Shown: positions 1 through 9,958, counted from the stretch's first letter. The stretch is 64,000 bases of DNA from VRUE01 sp963705635 (GCA_963705635.1 CAVPKH010000004.1:930001-994000); one strand, 5' to 3'. Numbers and translations are program-made. Notes: generated by a model not told the origin, from the sequence alone.

Positions 1-525
1 CGTGTGCAGGGGGACCCTGCCGTCGGAGTAGCCCTCGGTCCTCGCCATCTCGGCGCCGCCGAGGCGACCGGAGACCTGGACCTTGCAGCCTTTGGCGCCG
101 GAGCGCATCGCCGAGGTGAGAGCGCGTTTCATCGCCCGCCGGAAGGCAACCCGGTTCTGCAGCTGCTCGGCGATCGACTGGGCGACCAGCTTGGCGTCGA
201 GCTCGGGGCGCTTGACCTCGCGGATGTTCACCTTCACCGGTTTGCCGGTGAGCTTGTGCAGGTCTTTGCGCAGCGCATCGACTTCGCTGCCCGACTTGCC
301 GATGACGATGCCGGGGCGGGCCGTGTGGATGTCCACGGCGATCTCGCCATGGCGCTCGATCGTGATGTTGGAAAGGCCGGCGTGGGCAAGCTTGCCTTCG
401 ATGTGATCGCGGATTTTGAGGTCCTCGAGCAGGATGTCGGCGAAGTCTTTCTCGTCGAACCAGGTCGACTTCCAGTCTTGGATGTAGCCGACGCGGAAGC
501 CGCCGGGATGGATCTTCTGTCCCAT
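1..525 (-). CDS. rpsC: 30S ribosomal protein S3 (partial, C-terminus off the left edge)
   Basis: Small-subunit protein at the mRNA entry site. Translation from the ATG at 525-523 begins MGQKIHPGGFRVGYIQDW, the typical S3 start, and a KH-type GxxG (IVIGKSGSEVDAL) lies near residue 75. About 175 of roughly 220 residues are present before the window ends. It follows rplV with only 4 nt between them, as in the canonical S10 operon. Identity is certain; the true end is not visible. Confidence 0.95.
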   Translation of the reverse strand, partial: MGQKIHPGGFRVGYIQDWKSTWFDEKDFADILLEDLKIRDHIEGKLAHAGLSNITIERHGEIAVDIHTARPGIVIGKSGSEVDALRKDLHKLTGKPVKVNIREVKRPELDAKLVAQSIAEQLQNRVAFRRAMKRALTSAMRSGAKGCKVQVSGRLGGAEMARTEGYSDGRVPLHT

Positions 526-529
526 GTCC

Positions 530-889
530 CTAGTCCTCGTCTTCCGGGCTCAAAGCCACGGCGATGTGGCTGGTTCGCTTGTGGATTGGCGTCGCCCGGC
601 CCTGAGCACGGGGGCGGAAACGCTTCAAAGTCGGGCCTTCGTCGACGGTGATCTCGCTGATCCGCATCTCGTCGGCGATCAGGTCGTGATTGTTCTCGGC
701 GTTGGAGGCGGCGGAATCGATCAGCTTGCGGATGTCCTGCGCCGCCCCGCGAGGGGAGAACTCGAGCAGCGCCCGGGCCTGCTCGATGTGCAGGCCGCGG
801 ACCTGATCGGCGATCAAGCGCGCCTTGCGCGGGGCCACCCGCACGTAGCGGGAGCTGGCGCGAACGACGATCGGTGCGGCCTCGGCCAC
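530..889 (-). CDS. rplV: 50S ribosomal protein L22
   Basis: Large-subunit protein whose extended hairpin lines the exit tunnel. The sequence contains the family signature VVRASSRYVRVAPRKARLI and a C-terminal segment GRATPIHKRTSHIAVAL, giving about 119 residues. I prefer the GTG at 889, one base after the rpsS stop, because an AAGGG lies about 8 nt upstream. A GTG at 898 that overlaps the rpsS end is an alternative. The acidic C-terminus (SPEDED) is short. Confidence 0.92.
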   Translation of the reverse strand: MAEAAPIVVRASSRYVRVAPRKARLIADQVRGLHIEQARALLEFSPRGAAQDIRKLIDSAASNAENNHDLIADEMRISEITVDEGPTLKRFRPRAQGRATPIHKRTSHIAVALSPEDED

Positions 890-890
890 G

Positions 891-1163
891 CTATTCACCC
901 TTGCCCGTGCCCGAGTGGGAGCGGAAGGTCCGGGTCGGCGCGAACTCGCCCAGCTTGTGGCCGACCATCGACTCGGAGATGAAGACGGGCACGTGCTTGC
1001 GGCCATCGTGGACGGCGATCGTGTGACCGACCATGTCGGGGAAGACCGTCGAGGCGCGCGACCAGGTCTTCAGCATCTGCTTCTGGCCCGACTCGTTCAT
1101 CGCGTTGACGCGCTTCATCAGCGCAGCCTCCACCCACGGGCCCTTTTTGGTCGAACGTCCCAT
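891..1163 (-). CDS. rpsS: 30S ribosomal protein S19
   Basis: 90-residue S19, which forms a head complex with S13. The start MGRSTKKGPWVEAALMKRV and the end (FAPTRTFRSHSGTGKGE) match the family along the whole length. The ATG at 1163-1161 overlaps the rplB stop by one base (TGATG), implying translational coupling. Longer upstream in-frame reading is rejected because it lies inside rplB. Confidence 0.96.
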   Translation of the reverse strand: MGRSTKKGPWVEAALMKRVNAMNESGQKQMLKTWSRASTVFPDMVGHTIAVHDGRKHVPVFISESMVGHKLGEFAPTRTFRSHSGTGKGE

Positions 1164-2008
1164 CAGCGACTCTTTTTCTTTCCTCGGCGCCGGCCGCGCA
1201 CGATGTATCGATCGGATTGCTTGCCCTTCTTGCGCGTGCGATAGCCGAGCGTCGGCTTGCCCCACGGGGTCACCGGGTGCCCACCAGGGGTGTGGTGAGC
1301 CTCGCCGCCGCCGTGCGGATGGTCAACCGGGTTCATCGCTACGCCGCGGCTCTGGGGCCGCTTGCCCTTGTGACGGTTACGGCCGGCCTTGCCGATCTTG
1401 AGGTTCTGGTGCTCGGCGTTGGAGAGGACGCCGACGGTTGCGCGGCACTCGGCCCGCACCAGGCGCATCTCCGAGGAAGGCAGCCGCAGCGTCACCATCT
1501 CGCCCTCCTTGGCGGCGAGCTGGATCGAGGTCCCAGCCGAACGCCCCAGCTTGCCGCCCTGGCCGGGGGTCAGCTCGACGTTGTGGACGAGCGTGCCGGT
1601 CGGCATCTCGCCGAGGGGGAGCGCGTTGCCCGGCCTGATGTCGGCGCCGGGACCGGATTTGACCTCGTCGCCGACCGCGATCGCCGAGGGGGCGAGGATG
1701 TAGCTCTTGGCGCCATCGGCGTAGTGCAGCAGGGCGATGTAGCAGCTGCGATTGGGGTCGTACTCGATCGTCGCCACCTTCGCCGGCACGCCGTCCTTGA
1801 GCCGCTTGAAGTCGATCTGGCGGTAACGGCGCTTGGCGCCGCCGCCGCGGTGACGCGCGGTGACGCGCCCGTTCACGTTGCGGCCCCCCGACTTGCGCAG
1901 GCCCTCGGTCAGCTTGCGCTCGGGGCTCGACGCGGTCAGCTGCTCACGCAGCGGATATGTCGCGAAGCGGCGCCCCGGGCTGGTCGGTTTGGTTTTTCGG
2001 TTCGGCAT
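1163..2008 (-). CDS. rplB: 50S ribosomal protein L2
   Basis: 281-residue L2, a primary 23S rRNA-binding protein needed for subunit association and peptidyl transfer. Starting at MPNRKTKPTSPGRRFATYP it contains GGGAKRRYRQIDFKR near residue 55 and the conserved MNPVDHPHGGGEAH region near residue 225 that carries the functional histidine. The basic tail GRRRGKKKSR is normal. It lies 10 nt downstream of rplW in the S10 operon order. Confidence 0.96.
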   Translation of the reverse strand: MPNRKTKPTSPGRRFATYPLREQLTASSPERKLTEGLRKSGGRNVNGRVTARHRGGGAKRRYRQIDFKRLKDGVPAKVATIEYDPNRSCYIALLHYADGAKSYILAPSAIAVGDEVKSGPGADIRPGNALPLGEMPTGTLVHNVELTPGQGGKLGRSAGTSIQLAAKEGEMVTLRLPSSEMRLVRAECRATVGVLSNAEHQNLKIGKAGRNRHKGKRPQSRGVAMNPVDHPHGGGEAHHTPGGHPVTPWGKPTLGYRTRKKGKQSDRYIVRGRRRGKKKSR

Positions 2009-2018
2009 CCCTAGCTCC

Positions 2019-2312
2019 CTATGCAGTCTCTGCGCCCTCGAACAACTCGATCCGCTCACCGGGGGCAAGCTGGATCACGGCCTTCTTCCAGCCGCGCGTC
2101 TTGCCCTGGTGCAGGCCGCGCCGCTTTGGCTTTGGCCGCACCTTGGAGGTGCGCACCGCGGCAACCTTGACCTCGAAGATCTCCTCGACCGCGCGGGCGA
2201 TCTGGGTCTTGTGGGCGCGATCGTCGACGCGGAAGGTGTACTTGCCCTCGCCGATCAGCGCGTAGCTCTTCTCCGAGACGACGGGGCGGATGATCACGTT
2301 GCGAGCGTCCAT
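2019..2312 (-). CDS. rplW: 50S ribosomal protein L23
   Basis: 97-residue L23, which sits at the tunnel exit and docks trigger factor and SRP. It begins MDARNVIIRPVVSEKSYAL and has the usual KYTFRVDDRAHKTQIARAV core. Its translation start is unusual. The G-rich ribosome-binding stretch GGAAGGGG and the spacer up to the ATG lie in the arm of a 164-nt inverted repeat that fills the gap from the rplD stop (see 2314-2477), so initiation may depend on unfolding that structure. Confidence 0.95.
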   Translation of the reverse strand: MDARNVIIRPVVSEKSYALIGEGKYTFRVDDRAHKTQIARAVEEIFEVKVAAVRTSKVRPKPKRRGLHQGKTRGWKKAVIQLAPGERIELFEGAETA

Positions 2313-2313
2313 C

Positions 2314-2477
2314 AGTGCCCCTTCCAGTGACAGTGTGCCTGCAACGGCAGGACTCGGACGTCGCCAGGCAAGGACGCAGGGAGGCCGCGTATTTGAAAGT
2401 ACGCGGCCGACTGAGGACGCCGCATGGCGGCGGCCCGAGGCCGCCGTTGCGGGTGCAATGTCGCTTGAAGGGGCACT
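2314..2477. repeat. Structured palindromic element, copy A (core 1), rplD/rplW junction
   Basis: A 164-nt imperfect inverted repeat fills the spacer. The termini AGTGCCCC (2314) and GGGGCACT (2470-2477) pair, and the arms stay mostly complementary for about 56 nt. Inside are the core strings AGGACGCAGGGAG and GACTGAGGACGCC, which flank a GCCGCGTA/TACGCGGC hairpin. The rplD stop codon overlaps the right terminus and the rplW start follows the left one. The same architecture and length recur at 16660-16823 with different arm sequences. Confidence 0.8.
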
Positions 2478-3087
2478 AGCCCAGCCTCTCCTGCAGCTTC
2501 GCCAGGGCGGCTTCGGAGACGACCAGGGAGGCGGCGCCGATCACGTCGGCCACGCCGATCGCGCTGACCTCGGCGACCTCGACCCGGGGGATGTTGCGAA
2601 AGCTCTTTGCGGCGCCGGCCTCGTCGTCCACCAGCACGATCAGGGTCGAGCGCTTGGCGCCCCATTTGTCGAGTGCCACAGCGGCGCTCTTGGTCGACGG
2701 CGTCTCGAAGGCGCTGGCGTCGAGCAGCGCCACGCTGTCGCGCTCGGCGTGGGTCGAAAGGGCCGAGCGCAGTGCCTTGCGACGCGCCTTGCGGTTGACC
2801 TTGACGGTGTAATGGCGCGGCTTCGGGCCGAAGGCGACTCCTCCGCCAAAGCGACTGGGAGAGCTGAGCGCGCCAACGCGAGCGCGGCCGGTGCCCTTCT
2901 GGCGCCAGGCCTTGGCGCCGGTCATCGCCACCTCCGCGCGGGTCAGCGTCGAAGCGGTGCCGCGGCGGCGTGCGGCCAGGTCCGCGCGGGCGGCCTCGTC
3001 GACCAGCGAGTGGTGGAAGGGCTCACCGAAGAGCTCTTTCGGCAGGTCCGCTTTGGTCGTCTTGCCGAGCACGGTGGCTTTAGCCAT
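2476..3087 (-). CDS. rplD: 50S ribosomal protein L4
   Basis: 203-residue L4, a tunnel-constriction protein. The conserved loop region is present (KAWRQKGTGRARVG, then SPSRFGGGVAFGPKPRHY near residues 75-95), as is the C-terminal LIVLVDDEAGAAKSFRNIP fold. The ATG lies inside the 3' end of rplC (8-nt overlap), implying coupling. In some bacteria L4 represses its own operon; nothing here tests that. Confidence 0.96.
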   Translation of the reverse strand: MAKATVLGKTTKADLPKELFGEPFHHSLVDEAARADLAARRRGTASTLTRAEVAMTGAKAWRQKGTGRARVGALSSPSRFGGGVAFGPKPRHYTVKVNRKARRKALRSALSTHAERDSVALLDASAFETPSTKSAAVALDKWGAKRSTLIVLVDDEAGAAKSFRNIPRVEVAEVSAIGVADVIGAASLVVSEAALAKLQERLG

Positions 3088-3709
3088 CGGTCCGCACCTC
3101 GACCATCGCGTTGCGCGAGCCCGGTACCGAGCCCTTGATCAGCAGCAGGTTGCGCTCGGCGTCGACGTCGGCGACCTCGAGGCCCTTCTGGGTGATGCGC
3201 TTGTTGCCCATCTGGCCCGGCATCTTCATGCCCTTGAAGACGCGGGCGGGGAAGGTGCTGGCGCCGATCGAACCGGGGGCGCGGACGTTGTGCGAGCCGT
3301 GCGAAACCGGGCCGCGGCTGAAGTTGTGGCGCTTGATCCCGCCCTGGAATCCCTTGCCGATCGAGATCCCGGAAACCTTGACCTTCTGGCCAGCCTCGAA
3401 GAGGGAGACGGTGACGTCGTCGCCGATCTTGGGACCGTCCTCGGCGCCGAGGTCCTCGTCGCGAAACTCGACCAGGTGGCGCATCGGCCCGGAGCCCGCC
3501 TTCTTCACGTGACCCTCCTCGGCCCTGCTCAGCTTGCCCTCCTTGACTGCGCCGAAGGCCAGCTGCACGGCGGCGTAGCCGTCGCGCTCGATCTCGCGGA
3601 CCGCGGTCACCTTGCAGGGCCCGGCCTCGATCACGGTGACCGGCACGACGGTTCCATCCTCGCGGAAGACCTGCGTCATCCCAAGCTTCTTTCCGAGGAT
3701 CGCAGCCAT
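3080..3709 (-). CDS. rplC: 50S ribosomal protein L3
   Basis: 209-residue L3, an early-assembly protein near the peptidyl-transferase centre. It starts MAAILGKKLGMTQVFREDG and carries the conserved loop KRHNFSRGPVSHGSHNVRA near residue 130, followed by PGQMGNKRITQKGLEV. It overlaps rplD by 8 nt and follows rpsJ by 2 nt, the standard S10-operon arrangement. Confidence 0.96.
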   Translation of the reverse strand: MAAILGKKLGMTQVFREDGTVVPVTVIEAGPCKVTAVREIERDGYAAVQLAFGAVKEGKLSRAEEGHVKKAGSGPMRHLVEFRDEDLGAEDGPKIGDDVTVSLFEAGQKVKVSGISIGKGFQGGIKRHNFSRGPVSHGSHNVRAPGSIGASTFPARVFKGMKMPGQMGNKRITQKGLEVADVDAERNLLLIKGSVPGSRNAMVEVRTDG

Positions 3710-3711
3710 GG

Positions 3712-4032
3712 CTAGAGGCGAATCTCGATGTCGACCCCGGCCGGCAGCGAGTCGAGGCGCTGCAGCGAGTCGACGGTTTTCGGCGAGGGCTGGAGGATGT
3801 CGATCAGCCGCTTGTGCGTGCGCATCTCGAAGTGCTCGCGCGAGTCCTTGTCCTTGAAGGGCGAGCGGATCACGCAGTAGACGTTCTTCTCGGTCGGCAG
3901 CGGCACCGGGCCGGAGACGCTGGCACCGGTGCGCTCCGCGGTCTCGACGATCTCGCGAGCAGCCCGATCTATGGCGTCATGGTCATACGCCTTGAGTCGG
4001 ATTCGAATTTTCTGTGCTGCTATCGCTGCCAC
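3712..4032 (-). CDS. rpsJ: 30S ribosomal protein S10 (NusE)
   Basis: 106-residue S10, a ribosomal protein and also the NusE antitermination factor. KIRIRLKAYDHDAID and the GPVPLPTEKNVYCVIRSP/FEMRTHKRLID motifs are diagnostic. The start is a GTG at 4032 (reading VAAIAAQKIRIRL), a few residues longer than the common MxxQKIRIRL start; no stronger in-frame start exists. A U-tailed hairpin lies about 48 nt upstream, so the gene may have its own promoter or be reached by readthrough from tuf. Confidence 0.94.
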   Translation of the reverse strand: MAAIAAQKIRIRLKAYDHDAIDRAAREIVETAERTGASVSGPVPLPTEKNVYCVIRSPFKDKDSREHFEMRTHKRLIDILQPSPKTVDSLQRLDSLPAGVDIEIRL

Positions 4033-4079
4033 GGTCTGAGCTTGTCTCTGTCTTTCCAGCGCGTCATATCGCGCATAAA

Positions 4080-4111
4080 GGGCGGGGCCCCTTTTGGTGG
4101 GGCGCCGCCCC
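4080..4111 (-). terminator. Candidate intrinsic terminator or attenuator between tuf and rpsJ
   Basis: On the minus strand a GGGCGG/CCGCCC stem, extended by GCCCC/GGGGC around an ACCAAAA loop, is followed by TTTAT. A strong stem with a short U-run downstream of tuf and upstream of rpsJ fits a partial terminator between the str and S10 gene groups. Confidence 0.6.
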
Positions 4112-4156
4112 GGTCGTATGTTCTTTGCAGTTTTCTCGCCGCTGGTGGGCGGCGAC

Positions 4157-4176
4157 GGGCGGGCCGAAGCCCACCC
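4157..4176 (-). terminator. UUCG-capped hairpin just after tuf
   Basis: In minus orientation it reads GGGTGGGC-TTCG-GCCCGCCC, 9 nt after the tuf stop. The one imperfect pair is a G-U wobble only when the minus strand is the RNA, which agrees with the direction of tuf. There is no U-run, so it may protect the 3' end rather than terminate transcription. Confidence 0.55.
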
Positions 4177-4184
4177 TCTTGTCG

Positions 4185-5369
4185 CTACTCGATGACGTCC
4201 GCAACGACCCCCGAGCCGACGGTCCGGCCACCCTCGCGGATGGCGAAACGCAGTCCCTGGTCCATCGCGATCGGCTGAATCAGCTCGATCGTCATCTCGA
4301 CGTTGTCTCCCGGCATCACCATCTCGGTCCCCTCGGGGAGGTTGGCGATCCCGGTCACGTCAGTGGTGCGGAAGTAGAACTGAGGCCGGTAGCCGGAGAA
4401 GAACGGCGTGTGACGGCCACCCTCCTCCTTCTTCAGGCAGTAGACCTCCGCTTTGAACTTGGTGTGCGGCGTGATCGAGCCGGGCTTGCAGAGCACCTGG
4501 CCACGCTCGATCTCCTCGCGCTTGGTGCCGCGCAGAAGGGCGCCGATGTTGTCGCCAGCCTGACCCTGGTCGAGGATCTTGCGGAACATCTCGACCCCGG
4601 TGACGACGGTCGTCGTCGTGTCCTTGATGCCGACGATCTCGACCTCGTCGCCGGTGTTGACGATGCCCTGCTCGACGCGGCCGGTGGCGACGGTGCCGCG
4701 GCCGGTAATCGAGAAGATGTCCTCGATCGGCATCAGGAACGGCTTGTCGAGCTCGCGGACGGGCTCGGGGATGTAGGAGTCGAGGGCGGCGGCAAGCTCG
4801 AAGACCGCCTTCTGCGCCTCCTCGTCACCCTCCAGCGCCTTCAGCGCCGAGCCCTTGATGATCGGCGTCTCATCGCCGGGGAAGTCGTACTCGTCGAGAA
4901 GTTCCTTGACCTCCTCCTCGACCAGCTCGATCAATTCGTCGTCATCGACCTGGTCGACCTTGTTGAGGAAGACGACCACGTGGGGAACGTTGACCTGGCG
5001 GGCGAGCAGGATGTGCTCGCGCGTCTGCGGCATCACGCCGTCGGCGGCGGAGACCACCAGGATCGCCCCGTCCATCTGGGCGGCGCCGGTGATCATGTTC
5101 TTCACGTAGTCGGCGTGGCCCGGGCAGTCGACGTGGGCGTAGTGCCGGTTCTCGGTCTGGTACTCGACGTGGGAAGTCGCGATCGTGATTCCACGCTCCT
5201 TCTCCTCCGGGGCGTTGTCGATCTCTTCGAAGCTTTTCGCTTCGGCTCCGCCCGTCGTGGAGAGCGTCTTGGTGATCGCGGCCGTCAGCGTCGTCTTTCC
5301 ATGGTCGATGTGACCAATCGTGCCGACGTTTACATGCGGCTTATCGCGCTCGAACTTCTCCTTGGACAT
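4185..5369 (-). CDS. tuf: Elongation factor Tu
   Basis: 394-residue GTPase that delivers aminoacyl-tRNA to the ribosome. G-domain motifs are intact: GHIDHGKT (residue 19 region), DCPGHAD and NKVD. The switch region ERGITIATSHVEYQT and the C-terminal barrel (FYFRTTDVTG…GDNVEMTIELIQPIAM) follow. A GGAGAGAG precedes the ATG. It lies downstream of fusA with a 143-nt spacer, as in standard str operons. Confidence 0.98.
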   Translation of the reverse strand: MSKEKFERDKPHVNVGTIGHIDHGKTTLTAAITKTLSTTGGAEAKSFEEIDNAPEEKERGITIATSHVEYQTENRHYAHVDCPGHADYVKNMITGAAQMDGAILVVSAADGVMPQTREHILLARQVNVPHVVVFLNKVDQVDDDELIELVEEEVKELLDEYDFPGDETPIIKGSALKALEGDEEAQKAVFELAAALDSYIPEPVRELDKPFLMPIEDIFSITGRGTVATGRVEQGIVNTGDEVEIVGIKDTTTTVVTGVEMFRKILDQGQAGDNIGALLRGTKREEIERGQVLCKPGSITPHTKFKAEVYCLKKEEGGRHTPFFSGYRPQFYFRTTDVTGIANLPEGTEMVMPGDNVEMTIELIQPIAMDQGLRFAIREGGRTVGSGVVADVIE

Positions 5370-5439
5370 CTCTCTCCGTTCTACCTTTCGAAGTCGGGTT
5401 CTGTCTGCGTTGGCTGATTAAGTCTGTGGAGCAATACTG

Positions 5440-5460
5440 GGCAGGTCACTTCGGCCTGCC
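5440..5460 (-). terminator. Small hairpin in the fusA-tuf spacer
   Basis: GGCAGG and CCTGCC pair across a 9-nt loop in the 143-nt gap between fusA and tuf. There is no U-run. It could modulate tuf expression, or it could be incidental; support is weak. Confidence 0.35.
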
Positions 5461-5512
5461 TGCGGGCGAACCTGGGAAATATAGCTAGAACAACCGTGCC
5501 GCCCGTTCCCGG

Positions 5513-7624
<2,112 letters not shown>

Positions 7625-7643
7625 GTGTTCCTAAGGTAAGGGT

Positions 7644-8639
7644 TTGGACGTGAAACAGGGACGGGACAAACAAAAGCGATCTGGCAAGAAACCGGATCGG
7701 CGCATGAAAAAGGCCCTGAAGGGCCCGGCGAAGCGAACTTCGAAAGGACTGCCTGAGCGACGCGCGATGATAGCAGCGGCGCGGCGGCGCATCGGCGCCG
7801 TCCTCGCCGGCGCCGCCAGCTTGACCCGCAGGGTCGATCGCGGCGTGGCCCGCCGTATCGAGCGGGCGCGCCCCCGGCTCGTGCGCCTGCTGCGCCGGCT
7901 GAAGACGGCCTCGGCGCGCCTGGCGAAAGGCCTCGCCCAGCGCCTGCGCCCCCTCGCCGTGCTGGTGCTGCGGGGCTTCTCGCGCGGCGAACGCCTGCTG
8001 CGCCGGGTCAGCACCGCTGCCACGCGAGCGGCCACCCGGGCCAGCGCCGTGCTGACCCCCCAGCGCGCCGTCTGGGCCGTGACCCTCGCGGCGGCGATCT
8101 GCCTCGTCGCCTCCCAGTTCGTCACCTACCGCAGCGTCGAGATCGGGCAGCCGGGCTACGCGGGGCTGGCGGCCGCGACGCCACCGACGGTGGGCGGGAA
8201 GACGCCCACCGATGCTCACTCCTACCTGCTGATCGCGATCGCGCTGCTCGCCGCGGTCCTGGCGACGCTGGCACTCCGCCCCCAGCGGCGAGGCCTGGCG
8301 CGCATCGTCATCGCTCTCGGGGCGCTCAGCATCGCCGTGATCCTGCTCGTCGACCTCCCCGCCGGGCTCGATGAGGGGGCCCAAGCGTCGCGCTTCGCGG
8401 GTGCCACGGCGGTGCTCGACAACGGCTTCTACGCGCAGCTCGCGGCAGCGGCGGGGCTGGTCTTGGGCGGACTGCTCTACTATGCGCGGCCGTGCCGAAT
8501 ACGAATCAACTTGTCAGGAAGGGCCGCAAGCGCCCGAAGAAGAAGACGACGACCCCGGGCCTCAAGTCAGGACAGGGTCGCAAGAAGGCCGTTGCCGCGC
8601 CGCAGCGGCGAGGCGTCTGCACCCGCGTCGCGACCGTAA
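7644..8639 (+). CDS. Hypothetical basic membrane protein upstream of rpsL
   Basis: Not recognised. The first ~150 residues are strongly basic (Arg/Lys/Ala). Four probable membrane segments follow: AVTLAAAICLVASQFV, YLLIAIALLAAVLATLAL, IVIALGALSIAVILLVDL and FYAQLAAAAGLVLGGLLYY. The real start could be further in, at 7704 (ATG, KKALKGP) or 7767 (ATG, IAAARRR), which would leave room for a fusA promoter. The frame runs 148 nt into rpsL before its stop; the last ~50 residues are probably not real, and an indel near 8480 is possible. Membrane topology supports a real gene; function is unknown. Confidence 0.55.
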   Translation: MDVKQGRDKQKRSGKKPDRRMKKALKGPAKRTSKGLPERRAMIAAARRRIGAVLAGAASLTRRVDRGVARRIERARPRLVRLLRRLKTASARLAKGLAQRLRPLAVLVLRGFSRGERLLRRVSTAATRAATRASAVLTPQRAVWAVTLAAAICLVASQFVTYRSVEIGQPGYAGLAAATPPTVGGKTPTDAHSYLLIAIALLAAVLATLALRPQRRGLARIVIALGALSIAVILLVDLPAGLDEGAQASRFAGATAVLDNGFYAQLAAAAGLVLGGLLYYARPCRIRINLSGRAASARRRRRRPRASSQDRVARRPLPRRSGEASAPASRP

Positions 8640-8887
8640 CGCCGAAGAAGCCGAACTCGGCTCTGCGCAAGATCGCCCGTGTGCGCCTCACCAACGGGAT
8701 GGAGGTCACGACCTACATCCCCGGCGAGGGCCACAACCTGCAGGAGCACTCCGTGGTGCTGGTCCGCGGTGGTCGAGTCAAGGACCTGCCCGGCGTCCGC
8801 TACAAGGTCGTCCGCGGCACCCTCGACGCCGCCGGCGTCTCCGACCGCAAGCAAGCCCGCTCGCGTTACGGCGTCAAGGCCTCCTAA
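8492..8887 (+). CDS. rpsL: 30S ribosomal protein S12
   Basis: 131-residue decoding-centre protein. It begins at a GTG (PNTNQLVRKGRKR) and contains CTRVATVTPKKPNSALRK and GGRVKDLPGVRYKVVRG, where streptomycin-resistance lysines normally lie. Between TPGLK and PQRRGVC there is a short extra basic segment (SGQGRKKAVAA), as in the longer S12 type of Gram-positive bacteria. The stop overlaps the rpsG start (TAATG). Its orientation is opposite to the flanking fusA and rpoC blocks. Confidence 0.97.
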   Translation: MPNTNQLVRKGRKRPKKKTTTPGLKSGQGRKKAVAAPQRRGVCTRVATVTPKKPNSALRKIARVRLTNGMEVTTYIPGEGHNLQEHSVVLVRGGRVKDLPGVRYKVVRGTLDAAGVSDRKQARSRYGVKAS

Positions 8888-9357
8888 TGCCGCGCCGCTC
8901 CGCAGCACAGATCCGTCCGGTCGAGCCCGACGCGCGTTTCCGCAACCGGCTCGTCCAGCAGCTGATCAACAAGGTGATGAGCGACGGCAAGAAGCAGCTT
9001 TCCGAGCGGATCGTCTATGACGCCCTGGCGATCGTCGGCGAGCGCTCCAACGAGGACCCGATCGAGACCCTCGAGGCGGCGATCAAGGCGCTTACCCCGG
9101 TGCTCGAGGTGCGTTCCCGCCGCGTCGGTGGCGCCACCTATCAGGTGCCGGTCGAGGTTCCCGCCCGGCGCGCCCGCACCCTGGCGATCCGCTGGATGGT
9201 CGACTACGCCCGCAACCGCCGCGAGTACTCGATGGCCGAGCGGCTGGCGGGCGAGATCCTTGACGCTACGCAGCAGCAGGGATCAGCGTGGAAGCGCAAG
9301 GACGACATTTACCGCATGGCTCAGGCCAACAAGGCCTTTGCTCATTACCGCTGGTAG
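8887..9357 (+). CDS. rpsG: 30S ribosomal protein S7
   Basis: 156-residue head-nucleating protein. MPRRSAAQIRPVEPDARF, VQQLINKVMSDGKK and the RVGGATYQVPVEVPARRART block match S7 fully. Its ATG overlaps the rpsL stop by one base. Downstream, instead of fusA, there is a long palindrome (9364-9444) and an unrelated HAD-like gene, consistent with a rearrangement of the str operon. Confidence 0.97.
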   Translation: MPRRSAAQIRPVEPDARFRNRLVQQLINKVMSDGKKQLSERIVYDALAIVGERSNEDPIETLEAAIKALTPVLEVRSRRVGGATYQVPVEVPARRARTLAIRWMVDYARNRREYSMAERLAGEILDATQQQGSAWKRKDDIYRMAQANKAFAHYRW

Positions 9358-9363
9358 GCGGGC

Positions 9364-9444
9364 GGGGGATGCCCCTCGGCCGTCCAATCGCCGGCCTAAT
9401 TAGGCCGGCGATTTGAGTATCCGCCCGGTCGAGGGGAGTCCCCC
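9364..9444. terminator. Long nested palindrome after rpsG
   Basis: An inner perfect 14-bp inverted repeat (AATCGCCGGCCTAA at 9386, its complement at 9400-9413) sits inside an outer stem. The outer stem pairs GGGGGATGCCCCTCGGCCG-type sequence (9364-9383) with 9426-9444. It starts 6 nt after the rpsG stop. It probably terminates rpsL-rpsG transcription but lacks a U-run. Confidence 0.6.
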
Positions 9445-9474
9445 GGCCCTCCGTCAACCGCGATGATCTCCGGC

Positions 9475-9954
9475 ATGAGTAAGCCGATACTCGCGGTGGA
9501 CATCGATGGGGTGATCAGCTTGTTCGGAGCTGAGGAGCAGCCGGATCGCGCTTTTACCAAGCTTGAGCTGGTTGATGGGGTGCCCCATTTGATCTCGCTG
9601 CCGGTCGGCGATCGGCTGGTCCGGCTTGGTGAGCACTTCGAGCTGGTCTGGGCCAGTGGCTGGGAGGACAAAGCGAACTTCTACCTTCCGGCGCTGCTGG
9701 GGCTGCCGGAGCTCCCGCACGTGACCTTCGACGGGGCGGTGCGGGCCGGCGCAGCGCACTGGAAGCTCGGTCCCCTTGAGGACTACGGGCAGGGGCGGGC
9801 GATGGCCTGGATCGACGATAACTTCGACCAGAGCTGTTACGAGTGGGCGGAGCAGCGCGAGCAGCCGACCCTGCTCGTCCCGACCGAAACCCACCTCGGC
9901 CTCGAGGAGGCCCACGTAGAGGCCTTGCGCCGGTGGGCCCTGTCTCTACACTGA
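9475..9954 (+). CDS. HAD-like hydrolase (Swiss-army-knife RNA-repair HAD type)
   Basis: About 159 residues. HAD motif I (ILAVDIDGVISLFG), motif II (LVWASGWE) and the acidic motif IV (AWIDDNFD) are visible. The short, cap-less layout resembles the HAD domain found in Swiss Army Knife RNA-repair proteins (HAD_SAK_2-like), but many such stand-alone proteins are uncharacterised, so a phosphatase role is only inferred. An alternative start four codons upstream (9463) is possible. It sits directly upstream of a small membrane protein. Confidence 0.65.
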   Translation: MSKPILAVDIDGVISLFGAEEQPDRAFTKLELVDGVPHLISLPVGDRLVRLGEHFELVWASGWEDKANFYLPALLGLPELPHVTFDGAVRAGAAHWKLGPLEDYGQGRAMAWIDDNFDQSCYEWAEQREQPTLLVPTETHLGLEEAHVEALRRWALSLH

Positions 9955-9958
9955 CGCG

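Noticed and set aside
2360..2430. Core 1 as a known riboswitch (for example the c-di-GMP GEMM motif, because of ACGCA/GGGACGC-like strings)
   Set aside because: Only short string similarity; the stem arrangement, copy at convergent gene ends and lack of a conserved pseudoknot or receptor do not fit.
4014..5417. Long plus-strand open frames opposite tuf, fusA, rpoC, rpoB and other minus-strand genes
   Set aside because: They mirror highly GC3-biased genes, lack start-site signals and give His/Asp/Leu/Gly-rich translations typical of antisense shadows.
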